Of a stretch of DNA of 64,000 nucleotides, positions 55,819 through 63,923 are shown one piece after another. The stretch is from NCBI RefSeq assembly GCF_028209885.1, contig NZ_JAQLEM010000006.1:28183-92182 (forward strand), in the 5' to 3' direction. The translations under genes and the position numbers were made by a program. Numbering within the stretch: the first letter of the stretch is position 1; every line of letters begins with the position of its first letter. Origin of the DNA: Collinsella aerofaciens (GTDB lineage Bacteria; Actinomycetota; Coriobacteriia; Coriobacteriales; Coriobacteriaceae). The notes below the pieces were generated by a model. It worked only from the letters and a program-made list of their open reading frames with translations, did not search any database and was not told the origin of the DNA.

Positions 55819-57695
55819 CTGTCGCCACCCTCCTTGCGCTCGATCGTCAGGGTATTATCATTTGCCTTGAGCAGATTCAGATCGCCCGTAAGGTGCGTCA
55901 GTTCGCCACCCGTCACCGCACCCGGCTCGCCATTATTGGCGCGGAACATGAGCCACGCCTCGTCGTGGAAATTACCCAGGCTGAGCGTCCAGGCATCTGC
56001 GTCTGCATCCACACTCACCGTCACGGACGAAAAGCGCTGGATGGCACCCGAGCATTCCGAACCGGTCTGGCGCCGCAGGTCGGGCGCAGACTTGGTAAGC
56101 CAGTCCAGGTAGTCGGTCAGGCCGCCCTTGTAGACTTCCCAGCCCTCCTTGGCGCCGCGATCGGGATCGAGCAGGTCGTCCGGATGCATAAAGTGCGTGC
56201 TCACGTAGTGCATGTTGAGCTCGGACACGGCTGCCAGGCGCATATAGGAATCGTCGACCATGCCGCCCGAAACAATGCGCGGCTGCTCCACAATGCCATC
56301 GCTCGCCACGCCAAACTCCTGTACGTACGGCAGGTCGGTGCCGTCCTCAAAATTCGTGCTGGCGATGGTCTTAATGCGCGGAACGTCGGTGCCGATGAGC
56401 TTGCGCGCGCGGGCCGAAAGGATATTCGACGGCGGCACGTAGACCGAGCCGTGCGCGTTGGGCAGCACCTCATCTTGGAAGGCGATAAGCTCGTTGAGCG
56501 ATGCGACGAGCGTTTCCTTGTTTTTCCACGTCTTGTAGACGTACAACGTACCATAGTCGGTATCCCAGAGCGCAAGCGGCTGATGGTTGTAGCCGTGAAA
56601 GCCCAGCTCTCCGCCCATCTGCAGCAGCATGCCGCCAAAGTAGCGGAACTGCGTGGTATCGGCCTGGCGCGCGGGCTCGGTCTGGTTGACCGCGTCCTCG
56701 TAGTTTTCGATCATCACGCCGGTATAGCGAATGCCGTATTTTTGCGCGAGCTTTTGCAGATCGGGCCACCAGACCTTGGCATAAAAATCGGCGACGGAAA
56801 GCCCGTAGTCGCGCTTGATGTAGGTGCCGTCGCCCGAGGGCACAGGGCTGGGAAAGTCGTCCAAATAGAACACGGCGCTGTTGATGACCGGATAGGCCGT
56901 GGCTTCACCCAGCAAGCTTATGGCCGAAGCATAGAACCCACGCATGACCTTGTCGTAGATGCCAATGTTGCACACCACGGTGTGACCACTGCCGCAATCG
57001 TTAGACCAAATGAGCGGCGTGCCCGCGTCACCGGTCTTTGCCCAGACGTGCGCAGTTTCGCGCAATGAAACCGAGAGCGAAGAATCGAAGGGATCCGAGA
57101 ACTCGTAGCGCTCTCCCCCGCCCAGCATAAAGTCCTCACTCGGCACAATGCTTTCGGCTTTTACATAGTCATATCCGGCCGATTCAATGCCAAGCTTGGA
57201 GGCAATCACTTGTAGATAGCTCGAGTTATCCGGCGGCATAGCGAGCATAAGCGAACCGCCGGCACTCACCCAACTCATAATGTCGCTCAGGTGCGTACCG
57301 AGCCCATCGAGCGACGGCATGAGCAAAATCACGCGATCGAAGGAGGCCAGCGAGGGAATGGCATCCGCACCATCCAGGGCAAGGTCCACGTCGCGGTGCG
57401 CGATCTTCATGTCGAGCAGGATCTGGTCGAACTGTTCCTTTACGTCCTCGACGCCAGCTTGATCGGAATCGGTAATGACCAGGCACGTGGGCTTTTGGCC
57501 AAAGATTGCCGAGGAGGCCGGCACCGCATCGTTGGCGGCAAGCATCCCCAGCTTATGCTGGCCCGCACTGTACTGCACGCCGGCACGCTCCACCAGCAGC
57601 ACGGCGGCCATGACGATAAAAACAGCCCACACCACGAGGAGTCCCATCCAACGAAAGCGGCCTGCTCGGTCGCGGATATGTTGCACCACGCTCAT
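55815..57695 (-). CDS. DUF2194 protein with deacetylase-like domain (PelA deacetylase counterpart)
   Basis: 626 residues: cytosolic start, one membrane helix (about 16-37, MGLLVVWAVFIVMAAVLLV), then a large extracellular region. A Rossmann-like segment (CLVITDSDQAGVEDVKEQF) precedes a polysaccharide-deacetylase-like domain with FYLDDFPSP (Asp pair) and GFHGYNHQP (His pair), the expected metal-site motifs. A C-terminal beta domain ends the protein. In Gram-positive Pel loci this position is held by a membrane-tethered deacetylase. The start is ATG 57695 with GGAGG upstream, overlapping the PelE-like gene by ATGA. Confidence 0.85.
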   Translation of the reverse strand: MSVVQHIRDRAGRFRWMGLLVVWAVFIVMAAVLLVERAGVQYSAGQHKLGMLAANDAVPASSAIFGQKPTCLVITDSDQAGVEDVKEQFDQILLDMKIAHRDVDLALDGADAIPSLASFDRVILLMPSLDGLGTHLSDIMSWVSAGGSLMLAMPPDNSSYLQVIASKLGIESAGYDYVKAESIVPSEDFMLGGGERYEFSDPFDSSLSVSLRETAHVWAKTGDAGTPLIWSNDCGSGHTVVCNIGIYDKVMRGFYASAISLLGEATAYPVINSAVFYLDDFPSPVPSGDGTYIKRDYGLSVADFYAKVWWPDLQKLAQKYGIRYTGVMIENYEDAVNQTEPARQADTTQFRYFGGMLLQMGGELGFHGYNHQPLALWDTDYGTLYVYKTWKNKETLVASLNELIAFQDEVLPNAHGSVYVPPSNILSARARKLIGTDVPRIKTIASTNFEDGTDLPYVQEFGVASDGIVEQPRIVSGGMVDDSYMRLAAVSELNMHYVSTHFMHPDDLLDPDRGAKEGWEVYKGGLTDYLDWLTKSAPDLRRQTGSECSGAIQRFSSVTVSVDADADAWTLSLGNFHDEAWLMFRANNGEPGAVTGGELTHLTGDLNLLKANDNTLTIERKEGGDR

Positions 57696-58597
57696 CTGGC
57701 CTCCTCCCCGTCGCGCCAAAACGCCAACTTTTCGCGGTTGTCGGCGCTTAAATACACATGTTGCTTGTCAATCGCATCGATCACACGGTGGACTTCGTCA
57801 CCGTCGCGGCGCATCACGGCCAGGCGCAGGCAAAGCATCCAAACCTCCTGCTCGTCGGGCACGTCGAGCACCAGCTGGTCGGTCACGGCCTGCGCCTCGT
57901 CGATCTGTCCGACATCGGCCAGAGCCGTCGCGTATCGAATGCGCAGCTCAAGGGTATCCTCGCGCTCGCAGCGACGCGCAAGCAGGCGCGCGTACTGTTG
58001 GCGCTGAATCTGAGCCACGCGCCCCTCGGCCAAGCCCGAGCCCAAGTATTCACCAAGAAAATCGCAGTATTCGTTGAGGTTTTGCGCGCTCGGGTCCGTC
58101 TTAAAGGCACGCTCCAGCTGCTGCAGTTTAAGGTCGGACTCCTTGGAGATCTGCGCCACCGCCGTCGCGGCATAGTGCGCCACCTCAACGTCGTCGTTAA
58201 GCTTAGCCGCCTGCAGCTGCGCCAGGTAAGCGTCGGGCTCCTCGGTGAGCATGGAGAGCATTAGGCGGCGCCGGTATGCCGGGTCATTGACGATGAGCGC
58301 CTCCTCGAGCGGCACTACGCCCGCATCGTCCTCAGCACTCGGTACCGACATGCTACGATGCAGGTCGTCGTTGAAGCGCAGCGACTCCAGCGCAGACTCT
58401 TTCAGCCCCTCGCCAAACATCGCGCTGCAGACCGATAGCAGAACCACCATCAACGGACCCCACAGCGGCACCAGCACTATCACAGCCAGCATGTGCCCGC
58501 GCACCGGCAGCAGGCCCAGCTTCATGAGCGTCCACAGCATCAGGCAAACCAACGCATGAATCAGCAGCAAGACGGCAGCAACGACAAGCGAGATCAA
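57692..58597 (-). CDS. pelE: PelE-like membrane-anchored TPR protein
   Basis: 301 residues. Two N-terminal membrane helices (about 1-25 and 36-58) precede a soluble alpha-helical region with repeat-like TPR character (AYLAQLQAAKLNDDVEVAHYAATA and DPSAQNLNEYCDFLGEYLG). This matches PelE, which bridges PelD and PelG. It overlaps the gene on either side by ATGA. Assignment rests on architecture and position more than on motifs. Confidence 0.78.
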   Translation of the reverse strand: MISLVVAAVLLLIHALVCLMLWTLMKLGLLPVRGHMLAVIVLVPLWGPLMVVLLSVCSAMFGEGLKESALESLRFNDDLHRSMSVPSAEDDAGVVPLEEALIVNDPAYRRRLMLSMLTEEPDAYLAQLQAAKLNDDVEVAHYAATAVAQISKESDLKLQQLERAFKTDPSAQNLNEYCDFLGEYLGSGLAEGRVAQIQRQQYARLLARRCEREDTLELRIRYATALADVGQIDEAQAVTDQLVLDVPDEQEVWMLCLRLAVMRRDGDEVHRVIDAIDKQHVYLSADNREKLAFWRDGEEAR

Positions 58598-60732
58598 GCG
58601 GCACCCCCCTCACCGTCACCGGTGTAAGAGATGTGCTGCAACAACGCCACGATGTCCTCGCCGTCGACGGGTTCCACCGCAATATGCTTTGCGCTCAGGC
58701 GCTCGCGGATAATGGGCAGATCGCACGCCTTTGCCTGACGCATAAGCAGGTAGAGTACGTCGCCGTCGACCAAGCCCGCCGCGTCGTTCTCGCGGATTGC
58801 CGACCCAATTGCGCCCACCAGCTCGCCGACAGGCTCCATGCCCGGTACCACGCGCAGGAGCAAAAAACTCCCCATCTTGCTATCTGCCAGCGCCTGCTCT
58901 GCCGCGAGCTCTTGGCCAAAGGCAGCCTGCTTGAGCACACAAGTGCCGTCAACGCAGCGTTTATCCTGCGCCACCGCCTCATAGTCAAAGGCACGGCCCA
59001 GCGCGCTTTCGACCAGGCCGCACAAGATGCGGAACAGGTTTTGATAATAGAGGGTCATTTGGTTTTCGGCCGCGCTACGCACAAAGATCAACACGGCGGG
59101 TGCCCCGTCGCGCTCGATCGTGTATCCAAACATGGGAAGCCCCGGCGTCAGCTCGCGGTTCACCCACAGGTTCGAACGACCCCCGTCGCCCAAAAGAGGT
59201 GCAAGCTGCTCAAGCGTGAGCGAGCGTGCGGCATCTTCGGCAATCGCGGGACTTGCTGCCACCAGGCGTGCAAATGCCCCGCCCGAAACATGGTAGATCG
59301 CCACCGAATCGTTCTCGAGGATCTCGCCCAGAAGCTCGCAGCACTTGCGATAGATGTCGCGTGGGTTGAGTACGTCGAGCTCCTGCGTCACGGCAAAGAT
59401 CTTGCCAAAGCTGTCGTGGCGACCCACGATCTGGCGCCTGTACGCGCGCTTGTCCTCGATCGCGTCGTGGTAGAGCTGCGTAAGGAACGTATTGCGGTTG
59501 CGCACGAGCTCGTTTTGATCGCGCTCCGCCCTAATGGCTTCGCTGTTGCGCAGCTGCACATAGCCGCACACGGCACCCACCACAAAGTACGCAATAAACG
59601 GCAGCCAGTTGGACGGCTCGTAGAACAGGCCCTGGAAGGTATAGCCGTACTGAGTAAAGTAGCTCGCGGCCAAACCCACCGACGCCAGCAGCGCCGCAAC
59701 CAGGCCAAAGTCCAAGCCATACAGCGTGCCGATCAACACCACGTAGAGCAGGCGATAATCGAGCACGTTGAGCTGGGCCGATTGTGAGAACAGATGCTCC
59801 AGCACCTCGAACAGGACCCAGGCGGCTGCCGTCTCCAGGCATTTAATAGGCAGCGTGCGCATCTGGATGCGGTCGATGGCGGCGCGCAAGGGGTTGACCT
59901 TCTTTGCGCGGCCAGCATCCCAACGCGCTTGAATGGTCGAGAGATCGCGCAGCAAGTCATGGCGCTGAAACCAGCCATAGCGCACGCGAGCGACGTCGCT
60001 GGCGGGCAGGGCGTAGCCGGCAGAATCGCCATAGGCAACGGCAAGGCCGGGGAACAGCGCCTTGAGGGCGTCGCCCACCTCACCCGCCGTGTGATGGAAG
60101 GTATCGGCTACGTCGAGCGTCTCAAAGTTACCATCCCAACTATCGAAGATACGGCGTACCAGCACCGCAAGCTCCTCGGCACACAGCTGGGGAAACGCCG
60201 CATCTTGCGCGCCCTGCAGAGCGACCGACCCGGTTGAGCACGCGTCGAACAGCGGCACCAAAAACGGATCTTCCAGCGCGGCAGACGCGGTGTACAGGAA
60301 CGGCACGCGCAGGATCTTGGTCTGAACGCCCTCGCGAGCAGCGTAGTAGCGGCACAGGTCGTTGGCCGCGTGCGCGATAATACCCTTGCCCGTTCGCCCC
60401 GCGGCATCGGCGGCGCCCTCGGCACCTGCGGGCCCTGCTATATACAACAGCTGGATCCGGCTACCCATGCACGCACGAAAGACCGTGCGCAGCAGCTCGA
60501 TATCGCCCACGGTATCGGTATGCGGGGTAAGGTAATTAGACAGGTAGACCACGCGTTCGAACTCGTAGGCCTGATCCAGGTGTTGCAGAAGCTCTTTCCA
60601 CGAGGAATGGGGCGACGACTCGTCGCGGCGCGCATCCCCGGCGGCGACAACCTGAACATGGTCCTCGGGGAACGCCTTGGCACAAAAGTCATCGTCAACA
60701 TATGCGGTGTTGCCAACAACCAGCACCTCCAT
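58594..60732 (-). CDS. pelD: Fusion of an epimerase-like domain with PelD (GAF plus degenerate GGDEF)
   Basis: 712 residues, much longer than Pseudomonas PelD (about 455). Residues 1-290 look like an NAD-dependent epimerase/dehydratase (MEVLVVGN, VVYLSNYLTPHTDTVGD, ILRVPFLYT), without a clear YxxxK. Residues 300-395 hold about four membrane helices (YRLLYVVLIGTLYGLDFGLV). A GAF-like domain (about 430-570) and a GGDEF-like domain follow, where RENDAAGLVDGDV keeps the RxxD inhibitory site five residues before a degenerate GGDEF. This fits a cyclic-di-GMP receptor rather than a synthase. GGGGAGGGG precedes the ATG. Confidence 0.85.
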   Translation of the reverse strand: MEVLVVGNTAYVDDDFCAKAFPEDHVQVVAAGDARRDESSPHSSWKELLQHLDQAYEFERVVYLSNYLTPHTDTVGDIELLRTVFRACMGSRIQLLYIAGPAGAEGAADAAGRTGKGIIAHAANDLCRYYAAREGVQTKILRVPFLYTASAALEDPFLVPLFDACSTGSVALQGAQDAAFPQLCAEELAVLVRRIFDSWDGNFETLDVADTFHHTAGEVGDALKALFPGLAVAYGDSAGYALPASDVARVRYGWFQRHDLLRDLSTIQARWDAGRAKKVNPLRAAIDRIQMRTLPIKCLETAAAWVLFEVLEHLFSQSAQLNVLDYRLLYVVLIGTLYGLDFGLVAALLASVGLAASYFTQYGYTFQGLFYEPSNWLPFIAYFVVGAVCGYVQLRNSEAIRAERDQNELVRNRNTFLTQLYHDAIEDKRAYRRQIVGRHDSFGKIFAVTQELDVLNPRDIYRKCCELLGEILENDSVAIYHVSGGAFARLVAASPAIAEDAARSLTLEQLAPLLGDGGRSNLWVNRELTPGLPMFGYTIERDGAPAVLIFVRSAAENQMTLYYQNLFRILCGLVESALGRAFDYEAVAQDKRCVDGTCVLKQAAFGQELAAEQALADSKMGSFLLLRVVPGMEPVGELVGAIGSAIRENDAAGLVDGDVLYLLMRQAKACDLPIIRERLSAKHIAVEPVDGEDIVALLQHISYTGDGEGGAA

Positions 60733-60766
60733 GGCGCACCCCTCCCCTAAAATCCACTTTAGTCAT

Positions 60767-60795
60767 AGTCAAACATGCGTATTTTACGCTGTCAA
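60767..60795 (-). promoter_or_regulatory. Putative Pel operon promoter with internal palindrome
   Basis: On the minus strand TTGACA (60795-60790) is followed by GCGTAAAATACGC (60789-60777), a perfect 5-bp-arm palindrome. The -10 element (TTGACT at 17 nt) is poor. A regulator bound at the palindrome would sit between the two promoter elements. Confidence 0.4.
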
Positions 60796-60887
60796 CGCGA
60801 GCTGGGGCGCCTTTAAGGCTGTTTTAAGAACTTTTTTAGAGGATGTGGGAGTGGCAACTCGTCCGACTCAAGCTCATTGAGAGGCTG

Positions 60888-61274
60888 CTATTCGCTCTGA
60901 AAAGGCACATCGCAATCTGCTGACAGCTCTGCGGGGAAAATGCCAGGCAATGTACATTGCTCTCGCGCGGAATAGTTAGATGAAAGAAACGGCAGTTCTT
61001 TGGAATAGCTGACGATAACCTGTGGAACGATCTTAATGCCCAGAGCAAGTTCGAACTTAGCAATGGTCTTTAGAGTCATATTAGGTTGAGAATTCAAGAG
61101 CTTAGAAAGCGACTGAAGGCTTATGCCCATACGATTTGCCAGCTCACTTTTGCTCAATCCCAAACGTTTCATTTCGCGATGAACAATAAACTCAATATCT
61201 AGTGCATGTTCATAAGCGCGCGTTTCGCTACTTTCTGTTTCGGCATAAAAATCAGATAGATCTACTTTATTCAT
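60888..61274 (-). CDS. XRE-family helix-turn-helix protein (antitoxin-like)
   Basis: 128 residues. A HigA-type XRE domain at about 30-85 (MKRLGLSKSELANRMGISLQSLSKLLN) is preceded by a short acidic N-terminus and followed by a ~45-residue tail without a recognised domain. ACGGAG precedes the ATG at 61274. It is 13 bp downstream of a small 66-residue ORF, and a palindromic operator-like site lies upstream of that ORF, a toxin-antitoxin-like arrangement. GC content is lower than the core genes. Confidence 0.8.
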   Translation of the reverse strand: MNKVDLSDFYAETESSETRAYEHALDIEFIVHREMKRLGLSKSELANRMGISLQSLSKLLNSQPNMTLKTIAKFELALGIKIVPQVIVSYSKELPFLSSNYSAREQCTLPGIFPAELSADCDVPFQSE

Positions 61275-61287
61275 TGTATTCTCCGTT

Positions 61288-61488
61288 TCAGAAGCCAGGC
61301 ATAAAAGTCAGCGCCCAGGCTCCAGAAGCTGACGTGCTATTCTGGCCGATCATTGTTCGAGCGGTTAATTTCCGCTTAGGATCTAACAACATTTTCTGGA
61401 ATTGAGAGTTGTCGGGAGAAGCCGTCAATTCCCAAAACGGTCGACCCTTGAGGTCTCTATATTCGACAAGTTCATATCCTTCTGCCAA
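61288..61488 (-). CDS. Small protein of unknown function, possible toxin partner
   Basis: A 66-residue frame from TTG 61488, with a strong GGGAGGT ribosome site a few bases upstream, reads MAEGYELVEYRDLKGRPFWEL and ends FMPGF. The open frame itself extends further (to 61650), but that part crosses the operator-like palindrome. It is not a recognisable RelE, HigB or Gp49 toxin, although YELVEYRDLKGR resembles the start of Gp49-like toxins; a truncated toxin is possible. It precedes the XRE gene by 13 bp. Confidence 0.4.
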   Translation of the reverse strand: MAEGYELVEYRDLKGRPFWELTASPDNSQFQKMLLDPKRKLTARTMIGQNSTSASGAWALTFMPGF

Positions 61489-61510
61489 AGGGCACCTCCC
61501 ATTTCTAGAT

Positions 61511-61534
61511 GAACTTAACTTATAGGTTAAGTTC
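61511..61534. promoter_or_regulatory. Operator-like palindrome upstream of the small ORF/XRE pair
   Basis: GAACTTAAC and GTTAAGTTC, perfect 9-bp arms with a 6-nt centre. A -10-like TATAAG on the minus strand lies inside it. Fits autoregulation by the XRE protein. Confidence 0.6.
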
Positions 61535-61618
61535 ATCCATTTAAATACATATAACGAGGTCCAGACAAGATTCATCTGCCCCAATCGATAAACAAACCAG
61601 TCGAGCTTATGCAAAATC

Positions 61619-61743
61619 CGGAAGTGTGCGGCAAATTCTAGACACGTCAATCACACTGGATAGTGACAAAGTTTCTACCTGCGAGTTCTTTTCATGAAAA
61701 GGACGATGTGCTCGAGGGTTCCGAAATTTGTCGCATACTTCCG
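61619..61743. repeat. 125-bp inverted-repeat element A
   Basis: Terminal arms CGGAAGTGTGCGGCAAATT (61619-61637) and AATTTGTCGCATACTTCCG (61725-61743) pair with two mismatches. An inner CTTTTCATGAAAAG palindrome is present. No coding capacity is evident. Confidence 0.7.
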
Positions 61744-61753
61744 TCGGTCATTT

Positions 61754-61880
61754 CCGGAAGTGCGGTGAAAAAACCGAGATCGACAGACCAGACCCCTGTT
61801 TTAGCTTTCCGCGACCTGCGGTTTTGTTGCCGAAATTCGGTTTATGCTCGGAGGTTTCCGATTTTTTCCCCGCACTTCCG
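61754..61880. repeat. 127-bp inverted-repeat element B
   Basis: Starts CCGGAAGTGCGG and ends CCGCACTTCCG, with A/T runs just inside both arms (GAAAAAA and TTTTTT) and CCGAG / CTCGG. It shares the CGGAAGTG terminus and length with element A, 10 bp away, suggesting one family of non-autonomous elements. Confidence 0.65.
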
Positions 61881-62403
61881 AAAAGCACGCTTAAACCGCG
61901 CGTCCCGAAGCGGAAAACCGCCGGATATTTGTTTCTCCCCAAATGAGATCCTTGTTTTGCCTGGCCGAATCTTACATCCAAACAAAAAAAGAGGACCGAC
62001 GCATCAGCCCTCTTCAGGTGTCGCCCGAAGGCTTCCAGCGCAATTGATTTAATTCTAATCGATATCACTTGTTTGACCACGATCACGTCAACCAGTAGAA
62101 GCCGCCCATGCTCGATCATTCCATTGCCGGGATGGTGCTTGGCCAGTACGTCACACATTGCATACATGAAAAAAGGGCAACACTCTCAGTTTGAAAGCGT
62201 CACCCTTAAAGTTCCCAAAGAGCTTTTGTACTGCGGGAAGATACTCTACACCATCTTCCCTTGATTGGCAGGTCGAAACAGACACCATTGTGATTTCAAG
62301 CAGAAAGCGTTATATTAAGAATGCATTTGCACGTGGTGTTCGCACTATACGCTCAGATGCCATAGTTTACAAAGATGGCCTTCTTCATAGACGCTAGGTG
62401 GGA
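61881..62403. other. AT-richer intergenic stretch with decayed-looking fragments
   Basis: No intact gene is supported. On plus, one frame (62166-62264) reads MKKGQHSQFESVTLKVPKEL before a stop, and another frame just after (about 62262-62397) reads DTIVISSRKRYIKNAFARGV and on to a TAG, which together resemble one small gene split by a frameshift. Minus-strand hairpins ending in T runs occur near 62002-61985 (AAGAGG / CCTCTT) and 62208-62165 (AAGGGTGAC / GTTGCCCTT). Confidence 0.35.
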
Positions 62404-63923
62404 TTACTCACTAGTAGCCGATATGTCGAAGGCCTTCTTGTACTTAAGGAAATCATACATTCTAATAAGCCGTTTCAGCTCGCTATTACCGTGGATTATC
62501 TTACGATCATCCGTGATGAGCGCCCTCAGATACTCGAGCAACTCATTTAAATCGAGCTCATCCTCCTCAAGTAAAACTAACTTTTTAAATGCTTCCTCAA
62601 AGCCTTCGTTAGCTATAACAGACTTAACCGAGTATCTAATTCCCGAAAGATGATAGCTACCTTTTGCCTTTCGTAGGCTGTTGTTTAGAAAAGCATCTAA
62701 ATCCTTCTTCTCATCTATTTCCTTTAGCATCCTTGGATTAAGAACTTCCCCTGAATACGCGCTTAAATACTTATACATGGGCAAACCACCCGAGTTAGAA
62801 GCAAGCAGCGCAGGAAGATATTCCTCGACGGCAAGTTTGGGAGCGACATGTTCATCATCAAACACGACATCGCGATATAAAAGCTCGGCTTTGACCATAT
62901 GACCGTGGCCCAAAGATGCATTTGCGACACCGATGCCCAGCACAAGATGCTGTCCCTCCGGAAGTCTCTCGAGGTCGCTAAAACTCGCTTCGACTACCAG
63001 AGAATCATTTGGCTCGCCCTTATCTGCCAGGGCGTAGATACTCCTGCGCAACTCACGAATGATCCTGGGCGAGAAGGAGCATTTGGAATGTCCAATTGCT
63101 TCATACACTGCGCCAAAATCATTCGTCCTAATCGCGGTCATGCTTATCTCGCCAATACCCGGAAATGTAATCGAATGTGTCGAGGTTGCATTTTCGCCCC
63201 TAGTTAGGAAAATAAAACGCTCTTTGAGCAATACAAGATTATTTGAACCGAGGCAGCGCGAAATCGACATGAGGATAGCTTGGATATCGGGGTCGTTAAG
63301 GGAATAGCCGATAAAAATAATTGGGTATTCCATAAAAATAGTTAGCAACTTGGCTGCCAAGTAATCCTGGGTTTCGGCGAGTTTTGCGTAATCTGCCTCC
63401 TCAAGAACCATAGATTCAGGATTATCCATAGACCCGTGGATCTTATAGATTTCACCCATTTCAAAAGTTCTGTGAAAGACAAGATCGTCCTGGCCTACAA
63501 AAACTTTAAACTCGGGAAACAGCGACTCCAGTAGACAGTCATAGTTGGTTGTAATGACTCCAGAAATACGCCGCCTGCCGACCTCTCTCAAGATATCAAG
63601 TTCATGCGTCATATGGTCAGGTTTGAACGAGGATAACCTCTCGGCCGCCATAATCTTTAAAACAGATTTGCGCTGACGAATGTCCTCTGCATGATCGTCT
63701 CTAAAAGAAGCGAAGCGAGGGTCCTCAAGAACAGCTATGCGCATATCCTTATCAAGCATCGTCGCGGCAGAGGGCAAAGCACCATAATCAGGATTATCTG
63801 GACAGCGAGCAAGGTAGGAATCGAGTCGAAAAGGATCATCAGAAAGACGGGAGCAGAGGTGCCTTAACAAGCCGTCCCAATCGTCGGTCCCCATATATCT
63901 ACGGGAAAACCCCGAGCCAACGA
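62404..63923 (-). pseudogene. SIR2-family defence-type gene, 5' truncated by an insertion
   Basis: A SIR2-like NAD-processing protein of the kind found in anti-phage systems. Motifs: VGSGFSRRYMGTDDWDGLL (nucleotide loop), VITTNYDCLLE, EIYKIHGSMDNP (catalytic His) and FIGYSLNDPDI, followed by a ~250-residue C-terminal region I cannot assign. The nucleotide loop lies upstream of the first in-frame ATG (63894); the frame is open to a TAA at 63970-63968 but has no start codon there. The break at 63924 coincides with the TG end of an apparent IS3-family element, so the true N-terminus has been lost. Confidence 0.75.

Noticed and set aside
61748-62167. 139-codon minus-strand frame in the accessory stretch
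   Set aside because: It crosses inverted-repeat element B, has no ribosome site and no recognisable domain.
62404-63894. SIR2 gene as a complete 496-residue protein from the ATG at 63894
   Set aside because: The ATG lies inside the conserved motif; the nucleotide-binding loop is encoded just upstream in the same frame, so this start would delete it.
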